In this document: piece by piece, positions 1 to 8,593 of the stretch | Layout: the number at the start of each line of letters is the position of its first letter | How positions within the stretch are numbered: the first letter of the stretch is position 1 | From: Epilithonimonas lactis | Lineage (GTDB): Bacteria > Bacteroidota > Bacteroidia > Flavobacteriales > Weeksellaceae | Length of the DNA: 64,000 nucleotides | NCBI RefSeq assembly: GCF_900110605.1 | Contig: NZ_FOFI01000005.1 | Span: 255,961-319,960, forward strand | Direction of reading: 5' to 3' | Position numbers and translations under genes: made by a program | The notes under the pieces: model-generated | Told to the model about the DNA's origin: nothing | The model's input: the letters and a program-made list of their open reading frames with translations, nothing else | Database searches by the model: none

Positions 1-265
1 ACTTCGGATTGGCTGCATTGTAGAATACCAAACCTAGTGGTAGGAATAGTAGTGTGTTTTTATTTGGCTTTTGCGCCACAAGATCAGGCAGTTCATCGCC
101 AAGGACTTTGCCATCTGTGTACTCGAATTTGTTTTTTGTGAGAAGAAATTCTCCGTCAGGAACTTTTTTGGTGACATTACATGCGTACAAAATCACACTT
201 AAAATTGCGGAGTAACAAAATATATGATATTTTTGAAAATATTTGTTGATATGCTTACGGCTCAT
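1..265 (-). CDS. N-terminal part of a BamA/TamA-family outer-membrane lipoprotein (TamL-like)
   Basis: Reading the minus strand from an ATG at 263-265 gives an open frame that runs off the left edge of the window, so only about 88 residues are visible. They contain a hydrophobic stretch ending in a lipobox (LYAC, cysteine about residue 31), then NVTKKVPDGEFLLTKNKFEY, which resembles the start of the D15/POTRA region of flavobacterial TamL proteins that insert or handle outer-membrane proteins. The start codon overlaps the 5' end of the divergent RNA methylase gene by about 15 bases if both starts are right. The family call rests on a short N-terminal segment. Confidence 0.65.
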   Translation of the reverse strand, partial: MSRKHINKYFQKYHIFCYSAILSVILYACNVTKKVPDGEFLLTKNKFEYTDGKVLGDELPDLVAQKPNKNTLLFLPLGLVFYNAANPK

Positions 266-979
266 ACTATAAAGACTATACAATCTCTGGACAAAAAGAA
301 ATACAGGCAAAAATACAATTTGTTTTTAGTTGAGGGTAATAAAATTATAAAAGAACTACCCAATTCTGACTACGAGATTGAAAACCTTTATTCCACAGAT
401 CCGGAAAATATTACTTTCAAAACGGTCAATATTGAGAAAATCTTGCCTACAGACCTCAAAAAGATAAGTTTCCTTCAGCATCCGAAAGATTCTGTGGCTG
501 TTTGCAAAATTCCGGAAAGCAAAATTTTAAAGGACGTAAAAATTCAATTGATCTTGGATGGGATTCAAGATCCTGGAAATCTAGGGACGATTATCCGATT
601 GGCTGATTGGTTTGGGATAGAACAGATCATCTGTAGCAATGATACCGTAGATGTTTATAATCCAAAGGTAATTCAGGCGACAATGGGTTCTTTTTTGAGA
701 GTGAATGTGTTCTACACAGATTTGGAAGAATATCTTAAAGAATATCAATATCCGATCTTCGGAACAGACATGAATGGCGAAAACATTTACGAAACAGATT
801 TTCCAGAGAGGTTTTCTTTGGTCTTTGGAAATGAAGGAAATGGATTAAGACCTTCCACGGAAGATCTTATTTCCACTATGATCACCATCCCAAGATTCGG
901 AAGATCACAGTCAACAGAGAGTCTGAATGTTTCTATGTCCGCCGGGATCATCTTAGGAGAGATATTTTCTAAAAAATAA
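251..979 (+). CDS. TrmH-family (SpoU) RNA 2'-O-methyltransferase
   Basis: SAM-dependent methyltransferase that probably methylates a ribose 2'-OH in rRNA or tRNA. The three SPOUT trefoil-knot motifs are visible: NLGTIIRLADWFG, LVFGNEGNGL and the C-terminal STESLNVSMSAGIILGE. The N-terminal part, KKKYRQKYNLFLVEGNK, is the substrate-binding domain typical of the TrmH/RlmB group. An ATG exists at 224, but the internal ATG at 251 (MLTAHTIKTIQSLD) gives the usual N-terminus for flavobacterial members, so it is chosen. The gene is divergent from the TamL-like gene and converges on the next minus-strand gene. The exact RNA target cannot be told. Confidence 0.9.
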   Translation: MLTAHTIKTIQSLDKKKYRQKYNLFLVEGNKIIKELPNSDYEIENLYSTDPENITFKTVNIEKILPTDLKKISFLQHPKDSVAVCKIPESKILKDVKIQLILDGIQDPGNLGTIIRLADWFGIEQIICSNDTVDVYNPKVIQATMGSFLRVNVFYTDLEEYLKEYQYPIFGTDMNGENIYETDFPERFSLVFGNEGNGLRPSTEDLISTMITIPRFGRSQSTESLNVSMSAGIILGEIFSKK

Positions 980-982
980 ATT

Positions 983-1477
983 CTAGATCAATTTTTCCAA
1001 GCTCGAGGCTGTCTGGTTTTTCTGATATTCATCTAATTTTTTTCTGATGAATCTCAAGGCGTAAGGTGCAAGATACACCAATGCCAAACCAACTGCTTTT
1101 CTTTTCCAATTCTTATTCATTACACTTTTTTTTGCAAAATTACTTACTAGCGCCACGGTTCCCATTTTGATGGTTGTTTCCAGCAATCCGGATTTTACGC
1201 TATCATTTGCCAAATTTAGAACATTTTTCCGGGATGCAGTTTCCTTCATTCCAGAAGAGATTTCCCTCATGATATTTTGAGTGTCGAGTGAGAGCGATTT
1301 TTCACCTTCTTCGTTCTCTGTCTCTTTCAGAAATTTGTCGGTCAATCCGCCGGTCATTGCACTTAGGCTATCTTTTTTACTTTTGAAGGTCAGAATGTCC
1401 TCCAACTCGCCAATTTCCTGTTTCAGAAGTCTTTTTTCACTTCTCAGTTCATCAAGATTAGTATATTTTGTTGCCAT
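983..1477 (-). CDS. Hypothetical protein with C-terminal membrane-like segment
   Basis: A 164-residue protein I do not recognise as a named family. The N-terminus is charged and helical (LRSEKRLLKQEIGELEDIL, likely coiled coil), the middle is polar, and the C-terminal third has two moderately hydrophobic stretches (IKMGTVALVSNFAKK and AVGLALVYLAPYALRFI) followed by a basic tail. It lies 3 bases downstream of the holin-like gene on the same strand and downstream of a YtxH-type gene, so the three probably belong to one envelope-related group. Such trios are common in flavobacteria. Function unknown. Confidence 0.75.
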   Translation of the reverse strand: MATKYTNLDELRSEKRLLKQEIGELEDILTFKSKKDSLSAMTGGLTDKFLKETENEEGEKSLSLDTQNIMREISSGMKETASRKNVLNLANDSVKSGLLETTIKMGTVALVSNFAKKSVMNKNWKRKAVGLALVYLAPYALRFIRKKLDEYQKNQTASSLEKLI

Positions 1478-1480
1478 AAA

Positions 1481-1789
1481 TTATTTTTTTAGAAAATCAA
1501 TTACCTGGTTTGCGATAGATTTCACAATTAATTTCTTTAGGAAAAAAACAGCGATCATCAAGACGAAATAGAATCCCGCGACAATCAAAAATCCATAACC
1601 TGTATTACCCAATGATTGACCAATAAGGAAAGCGATTCCAAAATTAAAAAGAATGATAAAGAACGAAAACGCGATCACCACTATAGAAATGAATGCGATA
1701 ATACCTGCTGAAAGAGAGGATTTCTCCGTGAATTGGAGTTTGATCAGATCCAGACGCTTGGTCGTATAATCTTTTATAATATCAATCAT
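1481..1789 (-). CDS. Phage-holin-family (holin-X type) membrane protein
   Basis: A 102-residue protein with a short basic N-terminus followed by two strongly hydrophobic segments (about residues 28-50 and 59-85) separated by a turn rich in glycine. This layout fits the putative superfamily III holin-X family, which in Bacteroidota is chromosomal and not linked to prophages. It is located 3 bases upstream of the preceding hypothetical gene on the minus strand, suggesting co-transcription. There are no phage genes nearby, so a lysis role is not supported; a general inner-membrane role is more likely. Confidence 0.75.
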   Translation of the reverse strand: MIDIIKDYTTKRLDLIKLQFTEKSSLSAGIIAFISIVVIAFSFFIILFNFGIAFLIGQSLGNTGYGFLIVAGFYFVLMIAVFFLKKLIVKSIANQVIDFLKK

Positions 1790-1827
1790 ATGTATCTTGT
1801 TAAATATAAAATTACACTTTTATTTAC

Positions 1828-1860
1828 AAAAAAAGGAATTTAGTTTCTAAATTCCTTTTC
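1828..1860 (-). terminator. Rho-independent terminator after the YtxH gene
   Basis: AAAAGGAATTTA (1832-1843) and its perfect complement (1849-1860) form a 12-bp stem with a 5-base loop; a run of A on the plus strand gives a U-run for minus-strand transcripts. It separates the YtxH gene from the holin-like gene. Confidence 0.75.
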
Positions 1861-1881
1861 GAGAATGCTGAGATATCAGGC

Positions 1882-2259
1882 TTATTTCAAGCCGTCCAAT
1901 TCAGTTTCAACGTCTTTTACAACGTCAGATGTTTTGGAAACGATCTGATCTTTATATTTGTCATAGCTGTCTTTTACAGTAGAAGCTACATTTTGAGCTG
2001 TTTCTTTGAAAGTTGAAGACAAAGAGTTGTACTTGTCTTTCACGTTGTGAGAAACTTCAGAATATTTGTCTTTTACAACTTCAGATGTTCTTCCGTATTC
2101 GTCAACAGCTTTATCTTTTAAGTCGTTTGCTTTGTCCTTGATTTTTTTTCTGGTTTCCTTACCTTCTTCTGGAGCATAAAGCAATCCTAAAATTACACCT
2201 GTTGCTGCTCCTGCTAGTAATGCAGCTAAAACTGCTGCTGAGTTTGATTTTTTTGACAT
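1882..2259 (-). CDS. YtxH domain protein
   Basis: 125 residues. Residues 8-28 form one transmembrane segment rich in Ala and Gly (AALLAGAATGVILGLLYAP), followed by the YtxH signature PEEGKETRKKIKDKA and a long amphipathic helix of repeated K-D-K-Y/V units, likely coiled coil. YtxH proteins are small stress-associated membrane-anchored proteins of unknown mechanism. It precedes a terminator and two small membrane-protein genes on the same strand. Confidence 0.9.
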   Translation of the reverse strand: MSKKSNSAAVLAALLAGAATGVILGLLYAPEEGKETRKKIKDKANDLKDKAVDEYGRTSEVVKDKYSEVSHNVKDKYNSLSSTFKETAQNVASTVKDSYDKYKDQIVSKTSDVVKDVETELDGLK

Positions 2260-2344
2260 TGTTATTATTTTTAAGTTAATTTATTGATGATAATAAATTT
2301 ACAACTAAAATGCCAAAGAAGGAAATCGTATTCTTAAAATTTTG

Positions 2345-3022
2345 TTAAAACTTTTTGATATAGGATAAAATCAACTCTATTGTCTCTTCTTTATTGATAG
2401 TCGTATTATCAATTAGGATTGCGTCATCTGCCTGTTTCAGCGGAGAAACTTCCCTTTCGCTATCAATTTTATCGCGTGACATCAAATTTTGTTTTACAGT
2501 TTCGATGTCTGTTTTTTCTCCGGCAAGTTCCAATTCCAGGAAACGTCTTCTGGCACGCTCATCCTGACTTGCTGTCATGAAAAATTTGTAATCCGCATCT
2601 GGCAGGACAACCGTTCCGATATCTCTACCATCCATGATTACACCACCTTTCTCAGCAATGTCGCGCTGTGTTTTTAACAAGAAGTTTCGGACTTCGGCTT
2701 CCTTTGCCACTGGGCTCACATTGTCAGAAACTTGAGGAAACCTGATTTCCCTATCGATGTTGTTACCATTAAGGAACAACTGCAGTTCACCATCAACATT
2801 CTGAAACTGAAGATCAATATCAGGAAGTGATGAGATCAACTTATCTATATTAATGGACCTGTCTTCGTTGATACAGTTTTGAAGTGCAAAATAAGTGATA
2901 CCTCTATAGAGCGCACCCGTATCCATATGGATCAGGCCAAGCGTTTTTGCAATGATTTTAGAAATGGAACTTTTCCCTGTGGATGAAAATCCGTCGATTG
3001 CGATAACCGGTTTTTTTGTCAT
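2345..3022 (-). CDS. cmk: Cytidylate kinase
   Basis: Phosphorylates CMP and dCMP with ATP in pyrimidine nucleotide metabolism (cytoplasm). The N-terminal P-loop GFSSTGKSS is at residues 11-19; MDTGALYRG follows as the CMP-binding segment, DGRDIGTVV is the conserved central motif, and RARRRFLEL the lid region. Length (225 aa) matches the family. It lies about 100 bases downstream of porQ on the same strand, a pairing known from other type IX secretion bacteria, which suggests a shared transcript. Confidence 0.97.
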   Translation of the reverse strand: MTKKPVIAIDGFSSTGKSSISKIIAKTLGLIHMDTGALYRGITYFALQNCINEDRSINIDKLISSLPDIDLQFQNVDGELQLFLNGNNIDREIRFPQVSDNVSPVAKEAEVRNFLLKTQRDIAEKGGVIMDGRDIGTVVLPDADYKFFMTASQDERARRRFLELELAGEKTDIETVKQNLMSRDKIDSEREVSPLKQADDAILIDNTTINKEETIELILSYIKKF

Positions 3023-3126
3023 AGCACAAAATTAAAAAATTCTGAGATTTTGACATTATGAAATTGAAAGATTAAGAAATTAAGTTTCGAATCTTAGATC
3101 TTGATACTTTTTTCTTGAGTCTAATG

Positions 3127-4122
3127 CTATCTCCTATTTCCACCAAGCTGAACGAGGTCCAAAGTAAGCCCCAACATATTTACATTGGAAGCATTGTGAT
3201 AGCGCATGTGAGAATAATCGAAACGGAAAGATGAAATCTTTAAACTGAAACCTGCGGACAAACCTGTAAAACTTCTTTGATCAAGAACCGCCAATTCTCC
3301 TCCTCTTTTCACATTATACCCAAATCTGATATTGAAAGCCTGTCCTGGGAAAAGCTCGGCACCAAACGAAAGGTGATCCAACACTTTTCGTCCAAATTTG
3401 GTTGGCTGACCATTGATGTCAGTAGTGGCTGAAATGTTGGGTTGCTGAAGGTCGTGCGCTGTGATGGTAAGCGCAGCAGGAAATTCATCCAAAATCTTGG
3501 TGTAACCTAGATCTACCCGGAATGGCAATCTTTCCCGCACGCCGTTGTAAGGCTGGATCTGATAACCAAAATTCCTAAAGACCAAAGCTAAAGTTTCATT
3601 GCTCTTATCAAAATAATAGGTGACACCTGCATTGGCCGTGATAGCAGAAGATGAGTAGGTATCGATTTTTGAAGTGATATAATTCACGTTGGCTCCGATC
3701 GTCCAGTTATCTTCGAATTGATAAGCGTAGCCAAGTCCTACAGAAGCATCCATTGCAGAAAAATTCCCGTTGATGATAGAATTTTCATCTGTTCTTGGCA
3801 TCGAACCATAATCCATATACCTCGCATTGAAGGACATCAAATGGCCATATTCCAGATCGCGGACGTAGCTGATGCTTCCAATTTTTGTATCGGCAAGATA
3901 GGAGGCATAATTCACAGAGATCATATTGTCCATCTCGATATTCATCAAGGCTGGATTGGCCGCTGTAAAGTTGACATCACTATCACGGACCGAAACTGCA
4001 TCTCCCAAAACCGCTTGTCTAGGCGAGATCGGAATATTCAGGAACTGATAAACCGTGGTTCCCGTTTGAGAGAAAACCACACTGGAAACTACGATAAAAA
4101 AGAGATTGTAAAACTTCTTCAC
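3127..4122 (-). CDS. porQ: Type IX secretion system protein PorQ
   Basis: 331-residue outer-membrane beta-barrel protein. A signal peptide (MKKFYNLFFIVVSSVVFSQ) is followed by TVYQFLNIPISPRQAVLGDA, the typical PorQ N-terminus, and many alternating polar/hydrophobic strands ending in LDLVQLGGNRR. PorQ is part of the PorQ/U/V/Z group of the type IX secretion system that handles cargo at the outer membrane of Bacteroidota. Adjacent cmk supports the assignment. The presence of porQ implies a type IX system elsewhere in the genome. Confidence 0.92.
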   Translation of the reverse strand: MKKFYNLFFIVVSSVVFSQTGTTVYQFLNIPISPRQAVLGDAVSVRDSDVNFTAANPALMNIEMDNMISVNYASYLADTKIGSISYVRDLEYGHLMSFNARYMDYGSMPRTDENSIINGNFSAMDASVGLGYAYQFEDNWTIGANVNYITSKIDTYSSSAITANAGVTYYFDKSNETLALVFRNFGYQIQPYNGVRERLPFRVDLGYTKILDEFPAALTITAHDLQQPNISATTDINGQPTKFGRKVLDHLSFGAELFPGQAFNIRFGYNVKRGGELAVLDQRSFTGLSAGFSLKISSFRFDYSHMRYHNASNVNMLGLTLDLVQLGGNRR

Positions 4123-4217
4123 ACTGTATTTTAGCTTTGCAAAAATAATCTATTTTGATGCGTATCAAAATTTTTGAACGACTATCTTTTTCATTAACGT
4201 AATTCTTTTCCTTTCAT

Positions 4218-4225
4218 TATATTTG
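4218..4225 (+). promoter_or_regulatory. Candidate -7 promoter box for pyrH
   Basis: TATATTTG fits the Bacteroidota -7 consensus TAnnTTTG and lies about 80 bases upstream of the pyrH start. I do not see a clear TTG -33 box at the right distance, so this is tentative. Confidence 0.4.
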
Positions 4226-4304
4226 CACAGTCAAAATTTAAAATAAATTTGAAATATTGATAATCCATGTTTCAATAGACCCAGACAAAAAAATAAAAAT
4301 ATAA

Positions 4305-5012
4305 ATGAAATACAAAAGAATCCTTCTGAAACTGAGTGGTGAAGCACTAATGGGAGAACGCCAATACGGAATCGACAACGACAGACTGAAAGAATATGCA
4401 GTCGAGATCAAAAAAGTTGTGGAAAAAGGTTGTGAGGTCGCAATCGTGATCGGTGGTGGAAACATTTTCAGAGGATTGGCAGGTGCTGCAACCGGAATGG
4501 ACAGAGTCCAAGGTGATTACATGGGAATGTTGGCGACGGTCATCAACGGAATGGCATTGCAAGGTGCTTTGGAAGATGCAGGGATTATCACAAGATTGCA
4601 ATCTGCTATCGAAATGGACAAAGTAGCTGAGCCATTTATCAAAAGAAAAGCTGTTCGTCACCTTGAGAAAGGAAGAGTGGTCATCTTCGGTGCTGGAACA
4701 GGAAATCCATATTTCACGACTGATACTGCGGCGACACTTAGAGCAATAGAAATTGATGCTGATGTGATCCTAAAAGGAACAAGAGTGGACGGAATCTACG
4801 ACAGCGATCCTGAGAAAAATGCAGACGCAGTGAAATTCAATAGCCTGTCATTCGACGAAGTGTTTGAAAAAAACCTGAAAGTAATGGATATGACCGCTTT
4901 CACACTAAGTCACGAGAATAAATTACCAATCATTGTTTTTGATATGAACAAGGAAGGTAATTTGGAAAAACTGGTAGATGGTGAAAACATCGGAACGCTG
5001 GTGAATGTGTAA
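4305..5012 (+). CDS. pyrH: UMP kinase
   Basis: Converts UMP to UDP with ATP in pyrimidine synthesis. An amino-acid-kinase fold protein of 235 aa: N-terminal [20 protein letters not shown], the phosphate loop [10 protein letters not shown], and [19 protein letters not shown] near the middle, all characteristic of bacterial PyrH. The following gene is frr, the usual order in bacteria; the two are separated here by a ~250-base gap with a repeat element. Confidence 0.97.
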   Translation: MKYKRILLKLSGEALMGERQYGIDNDRLKEYAVEIKKVVEKGCEVAIVIGGGNIFRGLAGAATGMDRVQGDYMGMLATVINGMALQGALEDAGIITRLQSAIEMDKVAEPFIKRKAVRHLEKGRVVIFGAGTGNPYFTTDTAATLRAIEIDADVILKGTRVDGIYDSDPEKNADAVKFNSLSFDEVFEKNLKVMDMTAFTLSHENKLPIIVFDMNKEGNLEKLVDGENIGTLVNV

Positions 5013-5083
5013 ATCATAGATGATAAACGATGGTTGATAAATGATTTAAAACCTTGTTTTATTTTGGAATGTTGAATCTTTTT

Positions 5084-5186
5084 GCAGCCCGACTTGAACG
5101 GAGCTCTTTTTTTGAAAAATAAGCTGGGGATCTTGGAGTTGGGATTTTTCAAAAAAAAGCGGGAGTGGAAGGCGGAAATAGCTGCC
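5084..5186. repeat. Intergenic inverted-repeat element between pyrH and frr
   Basis: Two arms, one starting GCAGCCCGACTT and ending CTTTTTTTGAAAAAT, the other starting ATTTTTCAAAAAAAAG and ending AGCTGCCC, are imperfectly complementary and could fold into a long hairpin. Similar C/G-rich intergenic elements recur in Chryseobacterium-type genomes as far as I recall. It could act as a REP-like element or attenuator. Confidence 0.5.
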
Positions 5187-5263
5187 CTAACAAATCATTT
5201 ATCGCTTATCAAATATCATTGATTAAATAATATATGTGTCAATTATCAAATTTTAAATATACA

Positions 5264-5818
5264 ATGGAAGAATTAGAACTCATTGTAGCCTCCGCAAAGC
5301 AAGAGATGGATGCTGCAATCAAGCATTTGGATCATGCGTTCCAAAAGATCAGAGCCGGACGTGCTTCTACATCTATGGTTCAGGACGTGATGGTTGAATA
5401 TTACGGAGCGCCAACGCCTCTAAGCCAAGTGGCAAACGTGTCTGTAGTGGATGCGATGACGCTTTCTATCCAACCTTGGGACAGAACGGCAATTGGTGCG
5501 ATCGCAAAAGGAATCGTGAACTCGAACCTTGGATTTGCACCTTCTAACAATGGCGATGTGATCATCATCAACGTTCCGCCTTTGACCGAGGAAAGAAGAC
5601 GTGAATTGGCAAAACAAGCTAAAGGTGAAACGGATCAAACGAAAGTTACCATCAGAAACGCAAGACAGGAAGGTAACAAAGAACTGAAAAGACTTGATGG
5701 AATCGCAGAGGACCTGATCAAAGGTGCTGAGAAAGATATCCAGGACCTGACAGATGCTTATGTAAAAAAGTCAGATGACGCTTACAAAACAAAAGAAGCG
5801 GAGATCTTAAAAGTTTAA
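5264..5818 (+). CDS. frr: Ribosome recycling factor
   Basis: Splits post-termination ribosomes together with EF-G. The ATG at 5264 (MEELELIVASAKQEMD) gives 184 aa, the normal family length; an in-frame ATG at 5234 would add ten unrelated residues. Signature regions include KIRAGRAS, the central PPLTEERRRELAKQAKG and the C-terminal helix. A terminator follows directly. Confidence 0.97.
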   Translation: MEELELIVASAKQEMDAAIKHLDHAFQKIRAGRASTSMVQDVMVEYYGAPTPLSQVANVSVVDAMTLSIQPWDRTAIGAIAKGIVNSNLGFAPSNNGDVIIINVPPLTEERRRELAKQAKGETDQTKVTIRNARQEGNKELKRLDGIAEDLIKGAEKDIQDLTDAYVKKSDDAYKTKEAEILKV

Positions 5819-5840
5819 GTTTCTGTTTTTAAAATTAATA

Positions 5841-5874
5841 AAACCTCGTTTCAATTTTTGGGACGAGGTTTTTT
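5841..5874 (+). terminator. Rho-independent terminator after frr
   Basis: AAACCTCGT (5841-5849) pairs with ACGAGGTTT (5863-5871) and is followed by TTTT. It lies 23 bases after the frr stop. Confidence 0.85.
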
Positions 5875-6044
5875 GTGGATTAGGCATTAATAGTAGTAAT
5901 TATGAATTCCAACTAAAAAGATTAAAGAATTAATTTTAAAGAATTTATTAAAACTTAATATTGTCGAATCTTATTTCTTAGTATTTTTATGATCGACATT
6001 TAGTTTTAAATTTATAATTCTAGCTTCACCAAAAATAAGTAAAA

Positions 6045-6455
6045 ATGAAAAAGATCTTACTTGCTTTAATTGCTACATCAACCATTCTATCTTGCACTAG
6101 AGATAATGATACAGAAGCAGCAACAGAAAATCTAGCCGGCAGATGGAATTGGAAAAGCTCTTACAGCGGACTCGAAGGTTCTCTTGTAACGCCAGAATCT
6201 TCCGGAAAAACCGTCATTCTCGAATTTACTAGTAAGCGACTGAAATATTATGAAAATGACCAATTGGTTTCCGAACACACCTATACGATACAGACGAAAA
6301 AAGATGCGCTTGGAAATGATAAGAAAATGATCGTTTACCAGCCTTACAGAAAGGAAGAAACCTATGTCGTACAAGATGACAAATTAGTGCTTACCAATCA
6401 AACGATGATGGACGGCGCCACGTCGGAATACATTAAAGTTAAAACAGGAGAATAA
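6045..6455 (+). CDS. Small lipoprotein, lipocalin-like
   Basis: 136 aa. The lipoprotein signal MKKILLALIATSTILSCTRD has its lipobox cysteine at residue 17. The mature part (LAGRWNWKSSYSG, then strand-rich sequence ending in LVLTNQTMMDGATSEYIKVK) resembles the small lipocalin-like lipoproteins common in flavobacteria, which begin with a G-x-W motif. Probably anchored in the outer membrane facing the periplasm. No partner is suggested by neighbours. Confidence 0.75.
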   Translation: MKKILLALIATSTILSCTRDNDTEAATENLAGRWNWKSSYSGLEGSLVTPESSGKTVILEFTSKRLKYYENDQLVSEHTYTIQTKKDALGNDKKMIVYQPYRKEETYVVQDDKLVLTNQTMMDGATSEYIKVKTGE

Positions 6456-6511
6456 AGCAAAGTCAAATCTACTTTTCTAACAGATTAAAAAAAAGACTTA
6501 TTTCGAATAAG

Positions 6512-6543
6512 AAAAAATCTCTGAAATTTCCAGAGATTTTTTT
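6512..6543. terminator. Bidirectional terminator
   Basis: AAAAAATCTCTG (6512-6523) and CAGAGATTTTTTT (6531-6543) form a 12-bp stem between the convergent lipoprotein gene and the minus-strand gene ending at 6545. Confidence 0.85.
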
Positions 6544-6544
6544 A

Positions 6545-6955
6545 TTACTTTATTTTATCGTAGATCAACTTCGTGACCACCGCGCCAAAGAGATAGTAAC
6601 CTACCGTCATGACCTTTTTTTGTGTAGTTTCTGCGACTGGCGAATCATCCAATCCCATTTTCTCAGGCAACAACACCGCACCTACACCTGCTGCGACACC
6701 GGAAACCAAGTTGAAACTACTGGTTGCCGTAGCAGCATAATAAATACCGTTGCTTATCACATCGCCGGCGAGTGTGGCCGCATAGAGCTGGTCTTTGTCA
6801 GTGATCTTCATATCCACAGTCTCCAAGGATTTGTTAAGCGCCTCCTCTCCTACTTTGTTCACTTCTGGGACATTGTCAAAATTGTGCCTCACGATCTCGT
6901 GCAAAAGGTTCAGGGCAATCGCGCCGCCCAGACCTGCTAATATTTTATTGTACAT
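6545..6955 (-). CDS. Hypothetical protein with membrane segments
   Basis: 136 aa, not recognised. It starts with a Gly/Ala-rich hydrophobic helix (MYNKILAGLGGAIALNLLHEIV), has a central hydrophobic part (SSFNLVSGVAAGVGAVLLPEKMG), and a C-terminal one (VGYYLFGAVVTKLIYDKI). This suggests a small membrane-associated protein. It is monocistronic, with a terminator directly at its 3' end. Confidence 0.7.
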   Translation of the reverse strand: MYNKILAGLGGAIALNLLHEIVRHNFDNVPEVNKVGEEALNKSLETVDMKITDKDQLYAATLAGDVISNGIYYAATATSSFNLVSGVAAGVGAVLLPEKMGLDDSPVAETTQKKVMTVGYYLFGAVVTKLIYDKIK

Positions 6956-7052
6956 TTTGTATTGATTTTGGTATTAAGCTTACTTGCACAAATTGAGCCA
7001 CTACACCAAATTAGTTTAATAATCTGATAAAATAAATAATTCCCAGAATGTG

Positions 7053-7313
7053 CTAAATTGCTGTAGCGAAAGCGAAAAGACCAAAAAATATCCCGGGAGA
7101 ATTGGCAACCACGATTGGCCAGTCTCTTTTAGGTTTTTTCATGAAACCATACGTTACCCATAGGCTACAGTTGATCCCAGCAACCAACGGTTGAAGCCAA
7201 TCGCCCTTATCACCATTCAGGTTATGAGAGATTTGTGGAATATAGGAAAAGTACATGGCCATGGCTGTCACTGTTGCAACCCATCCTAAAACTTGCATAA
7301 ATTTACTTTCCAT
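7053..7313 (-). CDS. SemiSWEET-family sugar transporter
   Basis: About 86 aa with three hydrophobic helices: MQVLGWVATVTAMAMYFSYI, WLQPLVAGINCSLWVTYGFM and ANSPGIFFGLFAFATAI. The SYIPQI motif in the first helix and the Asn residues in helices 2 and 3 (GINC, ANSPG) fit the semiSWEET half-transporters that dimerise to move small sugars. An upstream ATG at 7340 would add nine polar residues; MESKFMQVLGW at 7313 is chosen as the usual N-terminus. Confidence 0.85.
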   Translation of the reverse strand: MESKFMQVLGWVATVTAMAMYFSYIPQISHNLNGDKGDWLQPLVAGINCSLWVTYGFMKKPKRDWPIVVANSPGIFFGLFAFATAI

Positions 7314-7407
7314 CTTGTTCTTTGTTTTAATTAACAGCAAACCTTGAAATTATCATACCGAAGAGGCGAACATGATAATTTGGAATCAAATGATGCAAAT
7401 ATCGATG

Positions 7408-7815
7408 CTAGATCGCCTGACGTGTTGGGATGTCCTGATGAAAATTATTATAGGTGATGTACAAATCGTAAAAATAGATGTCTTGATCTACGTAATCATT
7501 CAGTACTTTTTGATTACGATTGGTATTTGGTGCTAAATAATAGAGATGCTCTCTTTTGTGGTTGGCTTTTTTTGAACAGGTGCAATATCGTTGGTCATCT
7601 TTGATATGCTCATGCAAATCGATTGTTTCGATACCACCTTCTCGACGTTGTACTGACTCTTCAAATGTTTTCTGATCCAGCGTAAACCATGGTTCGCCGT
7701 GGTAGAAGTAGTGATCGACGATGTCGGGATGGTTGATATTTTTAGGGTTTAATACTGTTGAAGAATAATATCCGTTGCAAGCATCGCAATGTGCCAATTG
7801 TAATTTTAGAGCCAT
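7408..7815 (-). CDS. Hypothetical protein with cysteine pairs
   Basis: 135 aa, not recognised as a named family. An N-terminal CDAC pair and a central CTCSKK pair could bind a metal (zinc-ribbon-like arrangement, inference). The rest is rich in aromatic residues, His and Asp. No signal peptide or membrane segment. A single gene with no operon partner. Confidence 0.65.
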   Translation of the reverse strand: MALKLQLAHCDACNGYYSSTVLNPKNINHPDIVDHYFYHGEPWFTLDQKTFEESVQRREGGIETIDLHEHIKDDQRYCTCSKKANHKREHLYYLAPNTNRNQKVLNDYVDQDIYFYDLYITYNNFHQDIPTRQAI

Positions 7816-7987
7816 AGTTTGTAATTTGATATGACGTACTTATCAGAATTTGTGCCATTGGATGGGCGTTTTGAGCAGAATTTTGTTACCTGTTGTTAAT
7901 GTAAATCAATATTATAGCTTCACCGAATTGATCTAAATAATTATCATTAAGTCTTTTAGCAGTAGAACATTTCATATTAGAACAATA

Positions 7988-8016
7988 AAAAAAGCTTTGC
8001 AAAATGACAAAGCTTT
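7988..8016 (-). terminator. Terminator after the first VOC gene
   Basis: AAAGCTTTG (7991-7999) pairs with CAAAGCTTT (8008-8016); the preceding A-run on the plus strand gives the U-run for minus-strand transcripts. Confidence 0.8.
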
Positions 8017-8038
8017 CCATATTTTAAATCAATAGTGA

Positions 8039-8476
8039 TCATCCTTCGTATCCAGAATCTTTACTGAAATTCACCATCCAGTAAACCCCGAACTTATCTT
8101 TGAAACTACCGAAATAGTCGCCCCAGAATTGGTCTTCCATCGGCATTTCCACTTCGCCGTCAGCAGATAATGTGTTGAAGATTCTGTCCGCTTCTTCTCT
8201 GCTTTCCGGGAAAATTGAAATATAATTTCCGTTGCCTTGGTTTAAGCTTTGTTCCATAGATGGAACGATGTCCGACGCCATCAAAAGGTCTTTGCCGATT
8301 GGCAATGCGATGTGCATCACTCGGTTTTTCTCGTCTTCCGAGAGATTCTCAGTTCCAGGCGCATTGCCCATTTTCATCACTCCGCCGACAAATTCTCCAC
8401 CAAAAACGGATTGGTAAAATTTGAAAGCTTCTTCTGCTGTTCCATCAAAATTGAGGTAAGGATTTAATTTTGGCAT
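8039..8476 (-). CDS. VOC-superfamily (PhnB-like) protein
   Basis: 145 aa glyoxalase/bleomycin-resistance fold. It begins PKLNPYLNFDGTAEEAFKFY, the PhnB-type start, and ends with DQFWGDYFGSFKDKFGVYWM, the second half of the beta-alpha-beta-beta-beta unit. These proteins are small metal-fold dioxygenase or binding proteins; the actual substrate is unknown. It is the last of a series of minus-strand VOC/DinB/SRPBCC genes, and paralogous to the gene at 8594. Confidence 0.9.
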   Translation of the reverse strand: MPKLNPYLNFDGTAEEAFKFYQSVFGGEFVGGVMKMGNAPGTENLSEDEKNRVMHIALPIGKDLLMASDIVPSMEQSLNQGNGNYISIFPESREEADRIFNTLSADGEVEMPMEDQFWGDYFGSFKDKFGVYWMVNFSKDSGYEG

Positions 8477-8593
8477 AAGTTAATTTTTATTAATGATAAT
8501 TGATTAAGAATTGAAATCTGTCGCAATCAGCCTTTTGCAAATTACTTTGTAGAATCTGCTACATCTGCCAGATATGCAAGGAAAATCTAGTAA

